A stretch of DNA of 64,000 nucleotides, taken from NCBI RefSeq assembly GCF_047948215.1, contig NC_134457.1, positions 85,825,398 through 85,889,397 on the forward strand, in the 5' to 3' direction. The notes below the pieces were generated by a model that was not told the origin of the DNA, searched no databases, and saw nothing but the letters and a program-made list of their open reading frames with translations. The stretch is from Lycorma delicatula. Lineage: Eukaryota > Arthropoda > Insecta > Hemiptera > Fulgoridae. Position numbers and translations under genes: made by a program. Positions 26,590-36,594 of this stretch are shown piece by piece (the stretch's first letter is position 1; every line of letters starts with the position of its first letter).

Positions 26590-27510
26590 AATGGGCATTA
26601 ATTCTTGACAGTTTTTTTTTAAACCAAACGTACTCGATCAAAAGTCTTCAATTTCCTGCATAGTCGCTCGCTTTAAAAAAACCGTTGCTGAAGATGAACA
26701 AAAACAGTCCGGCCGGCCAACAGTTTTAAATGACAAATCTTTAGTCAATGCACCCTGTGAACAATCATATCGAAAGTTAATAAGAAGGCTTTATTAGCAG
26801 ATTGGATTGTCGTGGGAGTTTTCGCAAAGCCATAAAAAATTAAAATTGTAACGGTATTCACTTCGTGCAAGAATTACGGAACCCAGTCATGATAAAAGGC
26901 TCAATTTTTTTCAAATGGTTTAGGTGTTTTGTTCGCGGCAATATTTGGATCTTGGATAAAATTTAATTTAGTGACGAGGCATGGTTTCATCTAAGTGGTT
27001 ACGTAAACAGCTAGAATAACCAATACTGGACTAGAGAGAACCCTCAAGTTTTCCACCAGACAATATTATATTCAGAAAAGATCTGATTTTACCGCGTAAA
27101 ATCTTGGAAGAGAATAAAGGGTTCTATATTATTCACGGAAATAGTAACATCGTAACGCTAAGCAAAATGTAACTGACTTCATAGCACTCTTAGCAGAAAA
27201 TGAACGCGATTGATGGCTGCAGCAAAACGGTACAACACCCCGCACAACGAATAACACAATTTCGCTGCTATTTGAGTTCTTTGGGAGAAAGTGGTTTGTA
27301 GGCCACCTCCCAAGGATTTTTTCTTTAGGGGTTATTTAAAAGAAGTGTTCAGAAATAATCCTCTCCCAACTGATTGCTGAAATAGAACATTGGAGTCGAG
27401 ATATTCTATATCAGCCCAGCTACCAAGTGGCTGCCAACATGAAGAAACGTATTAATGCCCGTATAACTGCAAGTGGAGAACATATCAGAATAATTATTAT
27501 ATCAGAATTA
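26590..27510 (+). pseudogene. Decayed Tc1/mariner transposase
   Basis: Plus-strand remnants: SVARFKKT near 26665, FHLSGYVN-type block reading FI*VVT*TA at 26985-27010, YWTRENPQVFHQ near 27025-27060 (normally YW--ENPR), GSIIFHGN at about 27120-27145 (normally G-YFF-G), WLQQNGTTPRTTN near 27215-27250 (normally FQQDGAPPH; the catalytic Asp is Asn), DFFFRGYLKEVFRNN at 27315-27355 (normally DFFLWG-LK). Order and spacing fit a DDD-type insect transposase related to the DUF4817 family at 16829. It is heavily frameshifted. The left part runs to the end of the neighbouring LINE. Confidence 0.75.
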
Positions 27511-27519
27511 CTGTAAGTT

Positions 27520-28660
27520 ATGAAATTATTTAATATTTATATTTTTATTAACATTTAATAATTTTTTTCCATCTATCAGTTTCCATATATGTTTTTTTTG
27601 CGTAACTTTCGTTCACTCTGAATTAATTCGCTAATCTGCTTATACAAACTGCGAATGAAAGAAATTTCTTATTTATTTGAAATGCCAAAATAAAATTCAG
27701 TCTATTTTTAGTCAAATTTAATTTGCGGAATTCGTTTAGCTTTCTTTTATAAAGAACGTGATTTCTTCATCAACACAAAGTATTACTAATCAAATTATTA
27801 TTTTTAGGTGATTAATGTACCAAAATGTAACATTTTTTAAAATACGTGAGTTTAAGATATTAAAGATTTTTGGGTGATTTATGGTATAAAAGGTATAATA
27901 TTTTGCGAAATATAATACTTTGCAACGCAAAATATTATTTTTAAAGTTTTATTCTTTGATGATTAATGTAACAAAATATAAGCTAAAGGTCTGTGAGTTT
28001 ATGTTGTAGAAATTTTGTAACGTATGAAAAATGTTAACTCTGAATGGGATTCGGTATCTGGGACCTTCCATTGTAAAAGGCTGAAATAGTGTCTCTCTTA
28101 TCGATTCACTCATCACAAGAGACAACTTACCAGTACAGTGTTCCTCAAAGTTTTTCAATAAAAATAGAGGTAAAGGATCATAAAAATCGACCTAATGGTT
28201 TTAGCACTTAGGGAATATCAGAATATTTAACTACCAAAATACTACCGGGCACTCAGATTTATATATACTGAGATTTTACAATAGAAAAAAGTAATAATTT
28301 CTATCACGATCTGTTAAGTAAATTGTAAAATTTATACAAATTCATCTGTATTAGATATACTGTCTTAACATAAAAACATAAAATGAAGTAAAAACAGTCC
28401 AAACGACAATATTTTGGGATATTTATACAAAACAGAAATTTTATAAAACGCTTCAAAATTTTATCCTCTAACTTTGTGATAAAAATTAAAATTACTTCCA
28501 CTACGTCAATGTCTCATTTAAAAAAAATAATCAATAAAAAATTTCAGGTCAATAGATGGAAAAACTTGAAAGTTAAAGAAAAAATTATAGAATATCTGAT
28601 TAACTCGTCGCAAATCAGTTGTTAGAAGCTAGTAGCTTTTAAACGGGTTTTAATTCTAAA
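27520..28660. other. AT-rich DNA without a recognisable gene
   Basis: Short minus-strand frames at 27949-28158 and 28304-28501 have no domain. Confidence 0.4.
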
Positions 28661-28667
28661 CAGTGGA

Positions 28668-28770
28668 AACAGGTATAATTTGGTGGCTGGGATCTAATTA
28701 ACCACACGTCTCAGGAATGGTTGGCTACAAGACTACAGTTCTGTACAAGACTACTTCTTTTACATGTCAT
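28668..28770 (+). repeat. SINE family 2, left fragment interrupted by a MITE
   Basis: Matches the 3' half of the SINE copies at 55691 and 59587 (GGTGGCTGGGATCTAATTAACCACACGTCTCAGGAATGG style, then ACAAGACTAC). The tRNA-like head is missing. The SINE resumes at 29349 after a 578-bp insertion. Confidence 0.75.
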
Positions 28771-29348
28771 CAGTGGCGGCTCGTAGCTAAACTTAGTGAG
28801 GGAGCTGCTCCAGAAAATTTTTTTCTGGGCCTTTTCAAGGCCATGGTTAAAGTTTTCTGTAACATAAAAGAACCGAAAAAAAAATCAAATAGAACAGCTG
28901 GAAGCAGGATAATAATCTAACTTTACACTTTATCACATTCAAGAATATGGTACACGGTTTTTAAGCACATTGTGCTTAAAATAAATAATAAAATGTCAAT
29001 ACAGATAATATTTTTTAGTATTATTACATAATAATAAAATTTCCGCTTAAAAATAGTCCAATGGTGCTTGGCGACAGTGCCCTCTCTCCCTCGCAGCTTC
29101 CTATGTGCACATGCACACAGCAACCAAACCCCACGCTGCTGGAACTGTGAAGCGCACAGTTCCGTACAAAGATTTTTGTATTTTTTTCATAAACTGGGGG
29201 ATGGCTACTGACATTAAGCTTAAGGATTATATATTGTACAAATAAAAAGAAAGAATTAAAGAAAACAGGACTCATTTTATTAAATTTTATCGATAATATA
29301 AAGTGGAAATACGGAGTGCTGCAGTTCCTCATTGCCTATACGCCACTG
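28771..29348. mobile_element. hAT-like MITE with 8-bp target duplication
   Basis: Ends are CAGTGGCG and CGCCACTG, a perfect 8-bp terminal inverted repeat. Flanks are CATGTCAT (28763-28770) and CATGTTAT (29349-29356), matching at 7 of 8 positions. An 8-bp duplication with CAGTGGCG-type ends is typical of the hAT superfamily. The 578-bp body has no transposase; frames inside it (28717-28920, 28923-29123, 29024-29332) are incidental. It split a pre-existing SINE. Confidence 0.82.
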
Positions 29349-29400
29349 CATGTTATACAAATCATCTTCATCTTATTGAACCATGGGGGGGGGGGGCGGC
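29349..29400 (+). repeat. SINE family 2, right fragment
   Basis: TACAAATCATCTTCATC continues the SINE (compare ATATCATCCTCATTCATCC at 55913) after the hAT-like insertion. The next sequence is a run of ten G at 29385-29395. Confidence 0.6.
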
Positions 29401-29675
29401 TTATTGTTCACTAGTTGAACAGATTGCAACGTACACATTAGGAAAATAAAGGGTATACCTATTTTTGGGAGCATGGGGATTATTATATCTTTTTGATAAG
29501 TTTTCAATAAAACTATTTCCGCTCTGATGACTGTTTTAAAATCAGAAGTTGGCAGGTGAAATCGCTGGAGTTAATAGAATTCCTATTTTTAATGATGGGT
29601 TTGGTTTGTTGGATTGTGTTGTTCCTTTAACCTATGATAACAGTAAAAAAATGCTTTCTGAGATAATACAAATTC

Positions 29676-29712
<37 letters not shown>

Positions 29713-30300
29713 AAAATAATAATAATAATAAACTTTCATTTCTGTAGCTGGAAACGTAAAAGTTTAATATTTATATATTTTTTTTAAAAATAATTAAATT
29801 TTAATTTGTAGGAGATGGACTTAACAAATTAAAAAATATATAAAAATATATCGAAATTATTTCCATTGTTATTTCTGATTTAGTTATTTTGTAATATAAA
29901 ACAATAAAACACACGCGTGAATACAATTTCCGTAAAATGTAACACTGATATATAAAATGTTATAAGAGAGCGCCATACAAATTATATAAAAATTTTGTAA
30001 TTAAAATATAACCTAGTTTTGAATTAAAATGATTGATTTTGGAACTTTCCAAAGGTCCGAGAATCCAGGGGAAACGTAGAGAAATCAACGGAGATCAAAA
30101 GGAAGAAGTCCTTCAGCAACAAAAAAAGGTAATGCAACTAGTGATAAAACAAAAAGGAGTGAATTAGGCTCAGACTAAAAAATTCCATCGGGAAGATCTT
30201 TGCAAGACTTTTACATCCAGTCAGTAGAATAGGTGGTATAAGAAATTAATTGTACTATAACATACTTAATTTGTAAACATTCTGTGGTGTAAAATAATAT
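29400..30300. other. AT-rich, presumably intronic DNA
   Basis: Lies just 3' of the TM5 exon in the receptor's direction. It contains (TA)n at 29680-29707 and (AAT)n near 29716-29731. No exon is recognised. Confidence 0.45.
29678..29707. repeat. (AT)n microsatellite
   Basis: About 14 AT units, followed by a short AAT repeat. Confidence 0.95.
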
Positions 30301-30317
30301 TTAAATGTAGAACTTAC

Positions 30318-30549
30318 CACCATTCGGCTCCCTTGATCTTCGATAAATTTCCACTAAGATAGATGCGTAGCAGAATATTATGACTAGAAGTGGAATTCCA
30401 TACATCATGATCATTCCAAAAGTAAAATAAAGGAACTCATGAAGACTTGGTTTTTTAGACTGAGCATTAAGTTGCGTTTCAAACCAAACTGTTAGACACT
30501 GTTCGTACCAAACCATTTTTGGATGACTTACCACACGAAATACAAATAT
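30318..30549 (-). CDS. Neuropeptide GPCR exon: ECL2, TM5, start of ICL3
   Basis: Second recognised exon of the same receptor. The acceptor TTTTTTCCAG precedes an Ile codon in phase 0, matching the phase-0 donor of the exon at 62549, so the join reads CSLPQ-IFVFRV without a gap. The exon has 77 full codons plus one base and ends at donor GTAAGT (phase 1). About 10 residues in is SHPKMVWYEQC, whose Cys is the extracellular-loop-2 partner of the TM3 disulphide. TM5 follows (FGMIMMYGIPLLVIIFCYA) with its conserved Pro, then a basic start of ICL3 (EIYRRSRE). The loop between the Cys and TM5 is long and polar. In the AKH/ACP/corazonin group this TM5 pattern (MMYG-PLLVIIF-Y) is characteristic, and I favour an ACP- or AKH-type receptor. 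Exons for TM6, TM7 and the tail should lie at lower coordinates, but I did not find them. Confidence 0.92.
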
Positions 30550-30609
30550 CTGGAAAAAAGTCATTAAACACAATTAATTTTGTTCTACAAAATAATAATC
30601 CTACAATAC

Positions 30610-31180
30610 TGTTAAAGGCCTAGTAGTTAATCTTACATAAAAAAAACCAAAAACAAAACATTAATTTTAATAAAATAAAGTGGAATCTAGGTACTTATTT
30701 AAGTATTAAGAGGGGATTAGATTTAGATTTAGGGGTTAGAAAAGGCTTAGATTTACATGAGATGTACTACAAACTCAGGTTTTTTTTTTATTTCATCAAT
30801 TAAGAAGAAATGTTTTCAAACAGAAAAAGATGCACAGGTTAATATATTACACAGATGTCAATGATTGAGTAATTCTACAGCACCCGATAACCTTAGGACG
30901 GATAATAATGTCCGTTAATCCAAAATCTAAAGAAAATCCCACGGGAGAAAAAAATTAGAATTGTAAAAAAAAGTATTTTTAAAAAGGGACTATAAATCAA
31001 GACAAAATAAACTTGCTTAAAGAGTGATTAAAAATTCTCAAGATAATGAATTCCAATCTAAACAAAATTAAGAGTTAGAGGTACCTAACAATAACGAACG
31101 CGTTTTTATTAAACCTGAAGTCAATAAGATGATCTTCAAACAATCTCATAACTATCACAGTCAAAATTATATTATACACC
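30610..31180. other. AT-rich intronic DNA
   Basis: A short AGATTTAG repeat lies near 30715-30755. No gene seen. Confidence 0.5.
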
Positions 31181-31194
31181 ATATGGAAAATATC

Positions 31195-31620
31195 CGTATA
31201 CACCATTATATCCAGATGACCCGTTCAGGGGTCCTCCTGTCTGTTTCAACTTTCACGGACACAATTCTGCAAGGTCTAGGAATTGTCCTATTTATAAACA
31301 GAAAGTAGTCGCCAGTACAGAAGGTCAGCTACTTTGACGCAAAAAAAATTGTTCGTGACAGAACGCCAAAGATAGCTTCATACGCACAATTTGCGGCCGG
31401 TCCTGCAGCACCTACAGCTTCTTTAAAATCACAAGATGTGCTCTCAGAATTGGCACCAGCTTTTGCTTAGATGGTCGAACATACCATCCAGGATAAAATG
31501 AAGAGTCGACCATCAAGAGGAAATAGTCCAAAATAGTCGCAGAAAAAAGTAGTAGTTTCCAATGAAAAGCGCTCCGTAAAGCTAAATTTGAGCCTACAAT
31601 TTTAATCCCATGACAAGCCT
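31195..31620 (+). pseudogene. Non-LTR retrotransposon ORF1 (gag-like) fragment, first of two
   Basis: Plus-strand frame from about 31207 reads DDPFRGPPVCFNFHGHNSARS and then RNCPIYKQKVV: a retrotransposon zinc knuckle in which the second Cys is Phe but the His and final Cys remain. After a frameshift near 31330 it continues ASYAQFAAGPAAP and ELAPAF, then a stop, then VEHTIQDKM. The same layout (knuckle, NCPTYK-like peptide, AKKIV, SYA-A, EQ-L) occurs in the larger ORF1 at 32283, so the two are relatives of the same clade but different copies. Confidence 0.7.
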
Positions 31621-31713
31621 GTTTATTAAATGATCTCTATTGACCAGACAAGCCTACTGACTACGTGCCCGTGTTTTTAACCGGCAGGGAAAGGGAAACG
31701 TATGTTTTTTTTT

Positions 31714-31738
31714 GATAATAATAATAATAATAATAATG
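31714..31738. repeat. (ATA)n microsatellite
   Basis: Seven to eight ATA units between two retrotransposon fragments; it may be the A-rich tail of the upstream one. Confidence 0.9.
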
Positions 31739-31739
31739 C

Positions 31740-32282
31740 CCTGAGGTAGGTAATCCCCACGTCCCGAACACAACATCTATGTTTCACGTCCAGGGAGGGC
31801 GGTAAAAGCTATAATTATGTACAATACTTAAAGCTGGCTAACGGGGATTTGAGTAAACTCCTCGGATATATTATTTTTTTTGACATGTTTCCATCTTCAG
31901 GTCATCAGATGGATGGGACCTTTTGATTACCTGCAGGATATGAACAATTAAATGATTAGGAAGCGGACACATACCAAATTTAGAGCTGGCGATGTGGCGG
32001 CCAGGGTCAATGTTATTGCAGGTGTAACGGAGACCTTTCCGTTGTCCACATGCCCCCTGCGATGGCAAGCATGTAGCAATGGTGCCCATGTATGTCGGTG
32101 CATGGGAGCTCTGAAAGCTTCGGTGAGTAGGAGTCTGGAGTCAGTGCAGAGATTGCGCATCCGCTCTCTGCCAGGACATATGCCGGTTCCACCGGAGTAC
32201 CGCATCGGACCTCCAAGGTTAGTAGCCCTGGATTGGGGGTGTACCCCGGGGGCTAGCATTGCTACAGAAGGGATAAACGTTC
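31740..32282 (+). mobile_element. 5' untranslated region of a Jockey/I-like LINE
   Basis: GC-rich tract directly preceding the ORF1 start. A 113-codon open frame (31952-32293) runs through it and overlaps ORF1 by 11 bp, but I recognise no domain. Overlapping minus-strand frames reflect base composition. I take it as leader or promoter sequence, because LINEs of this group carry internal promoters. Confidence 0.45.
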
Positions 32283-33896
32283 ATGAACATTAAACAAACA
32301 AACGTGGCAGAGGGTGCACGTAAACACCCTCGTTTAGAAACCTCCGATTCGCCACAAGCGAAGAGGAAAAAGAGCAAGGAGTCAGATAAAATTAAGAGAG
32401 ATGCTGACAAAATCAGTAAGGAATTGAGAAAGTCTTTGTTTGGAAACATTCCTCCCAAACCATGATTTTTAATTATTACAAAGGAGAATGGAAACTTTCA
32501 AAAAGTTAGTCCATTTTTAATCGCAAGAGAAATAACAAATTGTGCTGGTGGTTCTGTCAAGGAAATTCGTAAAACTTTTAATGGATTGCATGTCGAAACC
32601 ATCAACGACATGCAAAGCCAGAAAGTTCAGGCGTTGAAGAAGATCGGTGAATTTGCGGTTCCTGTTCAACCGCATAACACACTTAACTCATCCAGAGGAG
32701 TAGTTGTTTGTTGCGATCTTCTTAATTGTACAGAAGAAGAAATTGTACCAGAAATGTCGAGTCAGGGAGTGACTCAGTGTCGCAGACTAACCATGCGAAG
32801 AAATGGTGAAGCTGTTCCTTCGGCCTCGCATAGTTTAACATTTAATAGGTCGAACCTTCCTGAAAAGGTACGAGCTGGCATCCATCGGCTTGATGTACCA
32901 GCATTTATTCCGCAGCCGATTAGATGTTTTAAGTGTCAACGATTCGGACACACAGCAGCTAGATGTGAAGCGCAGGAAATATGTATATGTGGAGAGAAAA
33001 CACATGAGGGTGACCCATGTAAAGACCCTCCAATCTGCGTTAACTGTAAAGGGCATCACAACTGTCGTTCAAGGAACTTCCCTACATATAAATTAGAAAC
33101 AGCCATTCAGGAAGTTAAAACGCTTCAGAAGGTCAGTTATCCTGAAGCGAAGAAAATTGTTAATCAGCGTACACCACAACCATCGACTTCTTATGCAGAA
33201 GCAGCGGCTGCCCCTTCCACATCTAAAATTAATGTGGAGCAGTTGCTTAACACTGGCACCAAGTCTTGCGACAATGATTGAAAGAATCATTGATTCAAAG
33301 ATTGAGTCGACTCATCAGAGAAAACAAAGTAAAGATGAGAAGGCTCATCCCCGGACTGACGCCGTTGACATGAGAGACGCACGAGCGCCGTTTAAAAAAC
33401 CAGCTAAATCTGCGATTGTAAAGCCACCAACTAACTAAAAATTAAAAATCTTGACTTATCTGACAAAGAGAAACAGATCACTCCGTCATGTAGTCACACA
33501 CCTAAAGAAATTGTGACAAGGAAATCCGAGTCTACCGAAATGGAGGTGCAAGTTATTACTGAAAAAGCACCAGATAAAGATGATATAAAAACTGCAACAA
33601 TGGAGCCTCCAAAAGCTCAAAGAACAGCTTCAGCGAGAGCATCTATTTCAGCTGGACCCAGCACTGCAGTAGAGATAGAATCCAGTTCATCAGCCGCGGA
33701 AAGTGCATCGCTTGCTAGTTTAGATTCAATAGAAACGATGCTAACTGCACCAACGATGTTTTTGTCTCCAGACGTCAGCCGCAGAACGTCACTGGCATCG
33801 GAAAGAGAGGAAGACGATGCCATGTCTGAGGCCTCAGATACGCTGTCATCAGAGGTTGAGGCCGTTAGAAGAATGGAGATCATATCCAAATTCTAA
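32283..33896 (+). pseudogene. ORF1 (gag-like RNA-binding protein) of a Jockey/I-like LINE
   Basis: Nucleic-acid-binding protein that packages element RNA. Starts ATG at 32283 with a basic head (RKKSKESDKIKRDADK). A stop at 32463-32465 interrupts a frame that otherwise continues unchanged to 33281. The central domain is followed by three zinc knuckles: CFKCQRFGHTAARC (32926-32967), CICGEKTHEGDPC (about 32980-33020) and CVNCKGHHNCRSRNF (about 33037-33081), whose usual last Cys is Phe. Frameshifts near 33250 and 33440 move the frame and back; the Ser-rich acidic tail (33513-33896, with SSSSAAESASLASLDS) completes it. No endonuclease or RT follows, so ORF2 is deleted. Total length, about 538 codons, is normal for such ORF1s. 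Confidence 0.85.
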
Positions 33897-33899
33897 CAC

Positions 33900-35530
33900 C
33901 GTAGTATTGTATTGTCATCGAAGTTACATACGTGTACCAAATTTCATCGATTTTCATACGATAGATCAAAAGATATAGCAGTTGCAAGATTTGATAATAA
34001 CTAAAGCAAGTTAAATAAAAGCTTATAAAAAATACATTTTTTTTAAGAATTATTTTGAAATTTAAGAAAGGAGAGTCGTGTGACGACATTTGTGTAAGTA
34101 TTTAGAACTGTAACATGAATGACCTAAATGACTTATTTCAAAGATCTGGGTTTTAACAAAATTCTACAGTTTATAAATTGTGGTTTCTAAATCTTATAGC
34201 AAAAATCTGGTTTCAGTAACGCCGAAAATAATGAGTTTATGAAAACTTAAAAAAAAAACAAACCAGAATGACGGATGGTAGACGGCATTTTTTTAAAAAC
34301 TTAAAAACTAAACATTATTTGAAATTTATTAATAAGTGTATGAATTAAATAAAAACTTAAAAAGGATATCAAAAATTTATTACAAAGTTTTTTAGTAATA
34401 ATAGAAAAACACTTAATGCAGATCGTACAGAATTATTACGTAGATCATATAAATAAATTAAATATACTGGTTATATCCGTATAATTCATAAAAAGAATAC
34501 ATTAAACGACTTATCAATTTTGAGGCAGTTTCTACACCATGTTCGTCTTTAATCTCTGGTTACCAGTTAAACTTTTGCAACTCTGACAGTACCGATTTTT
34601 TATAGCTATTTTAAGGCTGCTGACTTCTTACTTAAAAGTAGGCTGTGGCAAACTAGAATTTTTCTCCCTTTCCTTAATAATTGTTTACACGGTATAATCA
34701 TTACCGGGTAAGCAATTAAATAATATCAAGAGTAAGTGATAATGCCAGTAATGTTTATAGATGTAACCGGTGGTTATGTAATTCGACTGTAATTGTTAAG
34801 TTTATGCTTCTAAAAAATAAAATAAAAAAAAAGATTCTAGGGGTGGAAAGACAAAAAGTTAAAGATTTAAGGATAACTGAAAAAAAAATGAAATTTTAAT
34901 TTCTTTAAAGTTATGCAAACTTTAAGTTATTATTTTTTTAAATCAGATATTAAAGAAAAAATACTAATGATATTTCTGTAAATGGCAACTATCCTATAAA
35001 ATTTTGTAACTAGGTAAAACTCTTTTTGACATACGTATAATAAAATAAAAGTGGAGGCCGATAAACACAACATATACACAAACGCGTGCACGCTCAAGTA
35101 CAATTTTTAAATTTACATTTTAGTATTTTTGACCTCAAAGTATTTTAAAATGTATCAAAAAATACAAAAATTCTCAAAAAGAATCGTATTTTTTTATAGT
35201 AAAACAGAAACTACTGTTCTGTGTTATTTGTTTAGTTGCTTATCATCTTACCAGGTATTGTACTGTCCAAAAATGTTCAAAAATCAAAAAAGGTAAAATA
35301 ATTCGTGACAATTGATACCGGTAGATCACAGTAAATACTGCTTGGTAATCGATTATAATTATTAAAAGTAGATTAACATACAAGTACAACACCTGTAAGA
35401 ACTTTTTCTATTGTGAAAAAAACAATAACAAAACAATAGATAATTTAAAATGATTATTTGCTGTGGTATTTTAAACATTTTTAATTTGTTATCATTTGGA
35501 AAGATGTTCATGTTATCTATCTTTTCATTA
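33900..35530. other. AT-rich intronic DNA
   Basis: No coding or repeat structure recognised. The junction with ORF1 at 33897 is abrupt. Confidence 0.45.
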
Positions 35531-35539
35531 TTACATCGA

Positions 35540-35625
35540 TTTCCTTGGCAGAGTGGCTAAAGGCCGTCTCGGCCTTTCATCCAGGATCCCGGGTTCGAAT
35601 CCCGGTAGGTATGGAATTTTTCATA
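35540..35625 (+). repeat. SINE family 1 head (tRNA-like)
   Basis: Box A-like TGGCAGAGTGGCTAAAGG and box B-like GGGTTCGAATCCC, joined by CTCGGCCTTTCATCC, then GGTATGGAATTTTTC. It is the same head as the copies at 51782, 54395, 55416 and 62885, but the downstream body differs from those after about 35630. It could be a tRNA pseudogene, but the shared CTCGGCCTTTCATCC and TATGG/CATGG tail place it with the SINEs. Pol III promoter elements are intact, but termination and folding were not tested. Confidence 0.75.
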
Positions 35626-35959
35626 CTTTACAAAATTCTATTTTCTTATTCCCACGTACAAGCTTCAACAATTGGTGGATCACAAATTAAGGCACTCATT
35701 ATAATGGATGAATATAAAAGCTAACAACAAATTGAATAAAATATTGTTGCTAACAGCTGGCTATTGATTAACATAACTAAGCTACGCACGCACCATCTGT
35801 TTACATTACTTATATAGTTGGCAAACATAACCTTAGTGTAAAACACACCTATTTTGTGATGCTGCTCCGATCAAGCTATTACCGTAGTTTCCTTTGATCT
35901 ACCAAGTAAATGCTGGAGCAGAGTCGATTCTGGGATTCGGTATAATACGGACGTGTCTA

Positions 35960-36590
35960 CTACATCTCCTAGATTCGCGGCCGTGTTTTGTTATAGTTTT
36001 ATTTCGTTGGTGTTTGTTTGTAATTATTTTCATTGCTATGTATCCTTTAGTTTGTTTTAGTTAAGTTATAATTAGTTTAGCTTTTTTTCATGTAATGTTT
36101 TGAGTGACTGCGTTTTTGAGTTAATACGCGTTTGTTGTGATTTAATGTTTACTGTACGGTTAAGTTGTGTTTTATTTCGAGATAGTTTACGTTCATTTGC
36201 GTTTAATTAGTGTTAATTCATTTAGTGAGTTAATTGCGTTATAATTTTCTTTAGTGGCCCACGGTCGCTAGGAGATATTTACTCGTTGTTATGTACTGTT
36301 TTCTTTACACACAGCTGTTATAGTTTATTATTTTGAACTTGGAAAAGTTTTTTATATTTAGGTGTTTTAACATTTTAACATTTAAATTTAATATATTTAA
36401 CATTTTTCTGTTTTTTGGATTTACTGTTGTGTTTGACGCATGTCTAAATTAATTTTGACTGCGATTCGATTGTTTTTCGGTTTGTTATTTGATTTATTTT
36501 ATTGCTGTCAATCCTAGCCTACCGTTGCTACAAACGGTTGCAAAGTGCCCTACCATCCGTTGTTTACGTTTTGTTTTTCGTTTTGACTTT
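35960..36590 (+). mobile_element. Probable 5' leader of an R1-like LINE
   Basis: A 630-bp tract with strong strand bias (rich in T and G, poor in C) that ends where the ORF1 remnant begins. The bias breaks from the surrounding DNA. No coding frame is present. The 5' boundary, near GATTCGCGGCCGTG at 35970, is a guess. Confidence 0.35.
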
Positions 36591-36594
36591 GTGA

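Noticed and set aside
31952..32293. 113-codon frame as a separate protein gene
   Set aside because: It lies in the GC-rich leader of a LINE and overlaps ORF1; several frames are open there on both strands because of composition, and no domain is seen.
33617..33889. 90-codon minus frame opposite the Ser-rich ORF1 tail
   Set aside because: Shadow of the plus-strand ORF1 coding bias.
35540..35625. A genuine tRNA gene
   Set aside because: The same head recurs at four other places with SINE bodies, and the acceptor and anticodon arms are not convincing as a functional tRNA.
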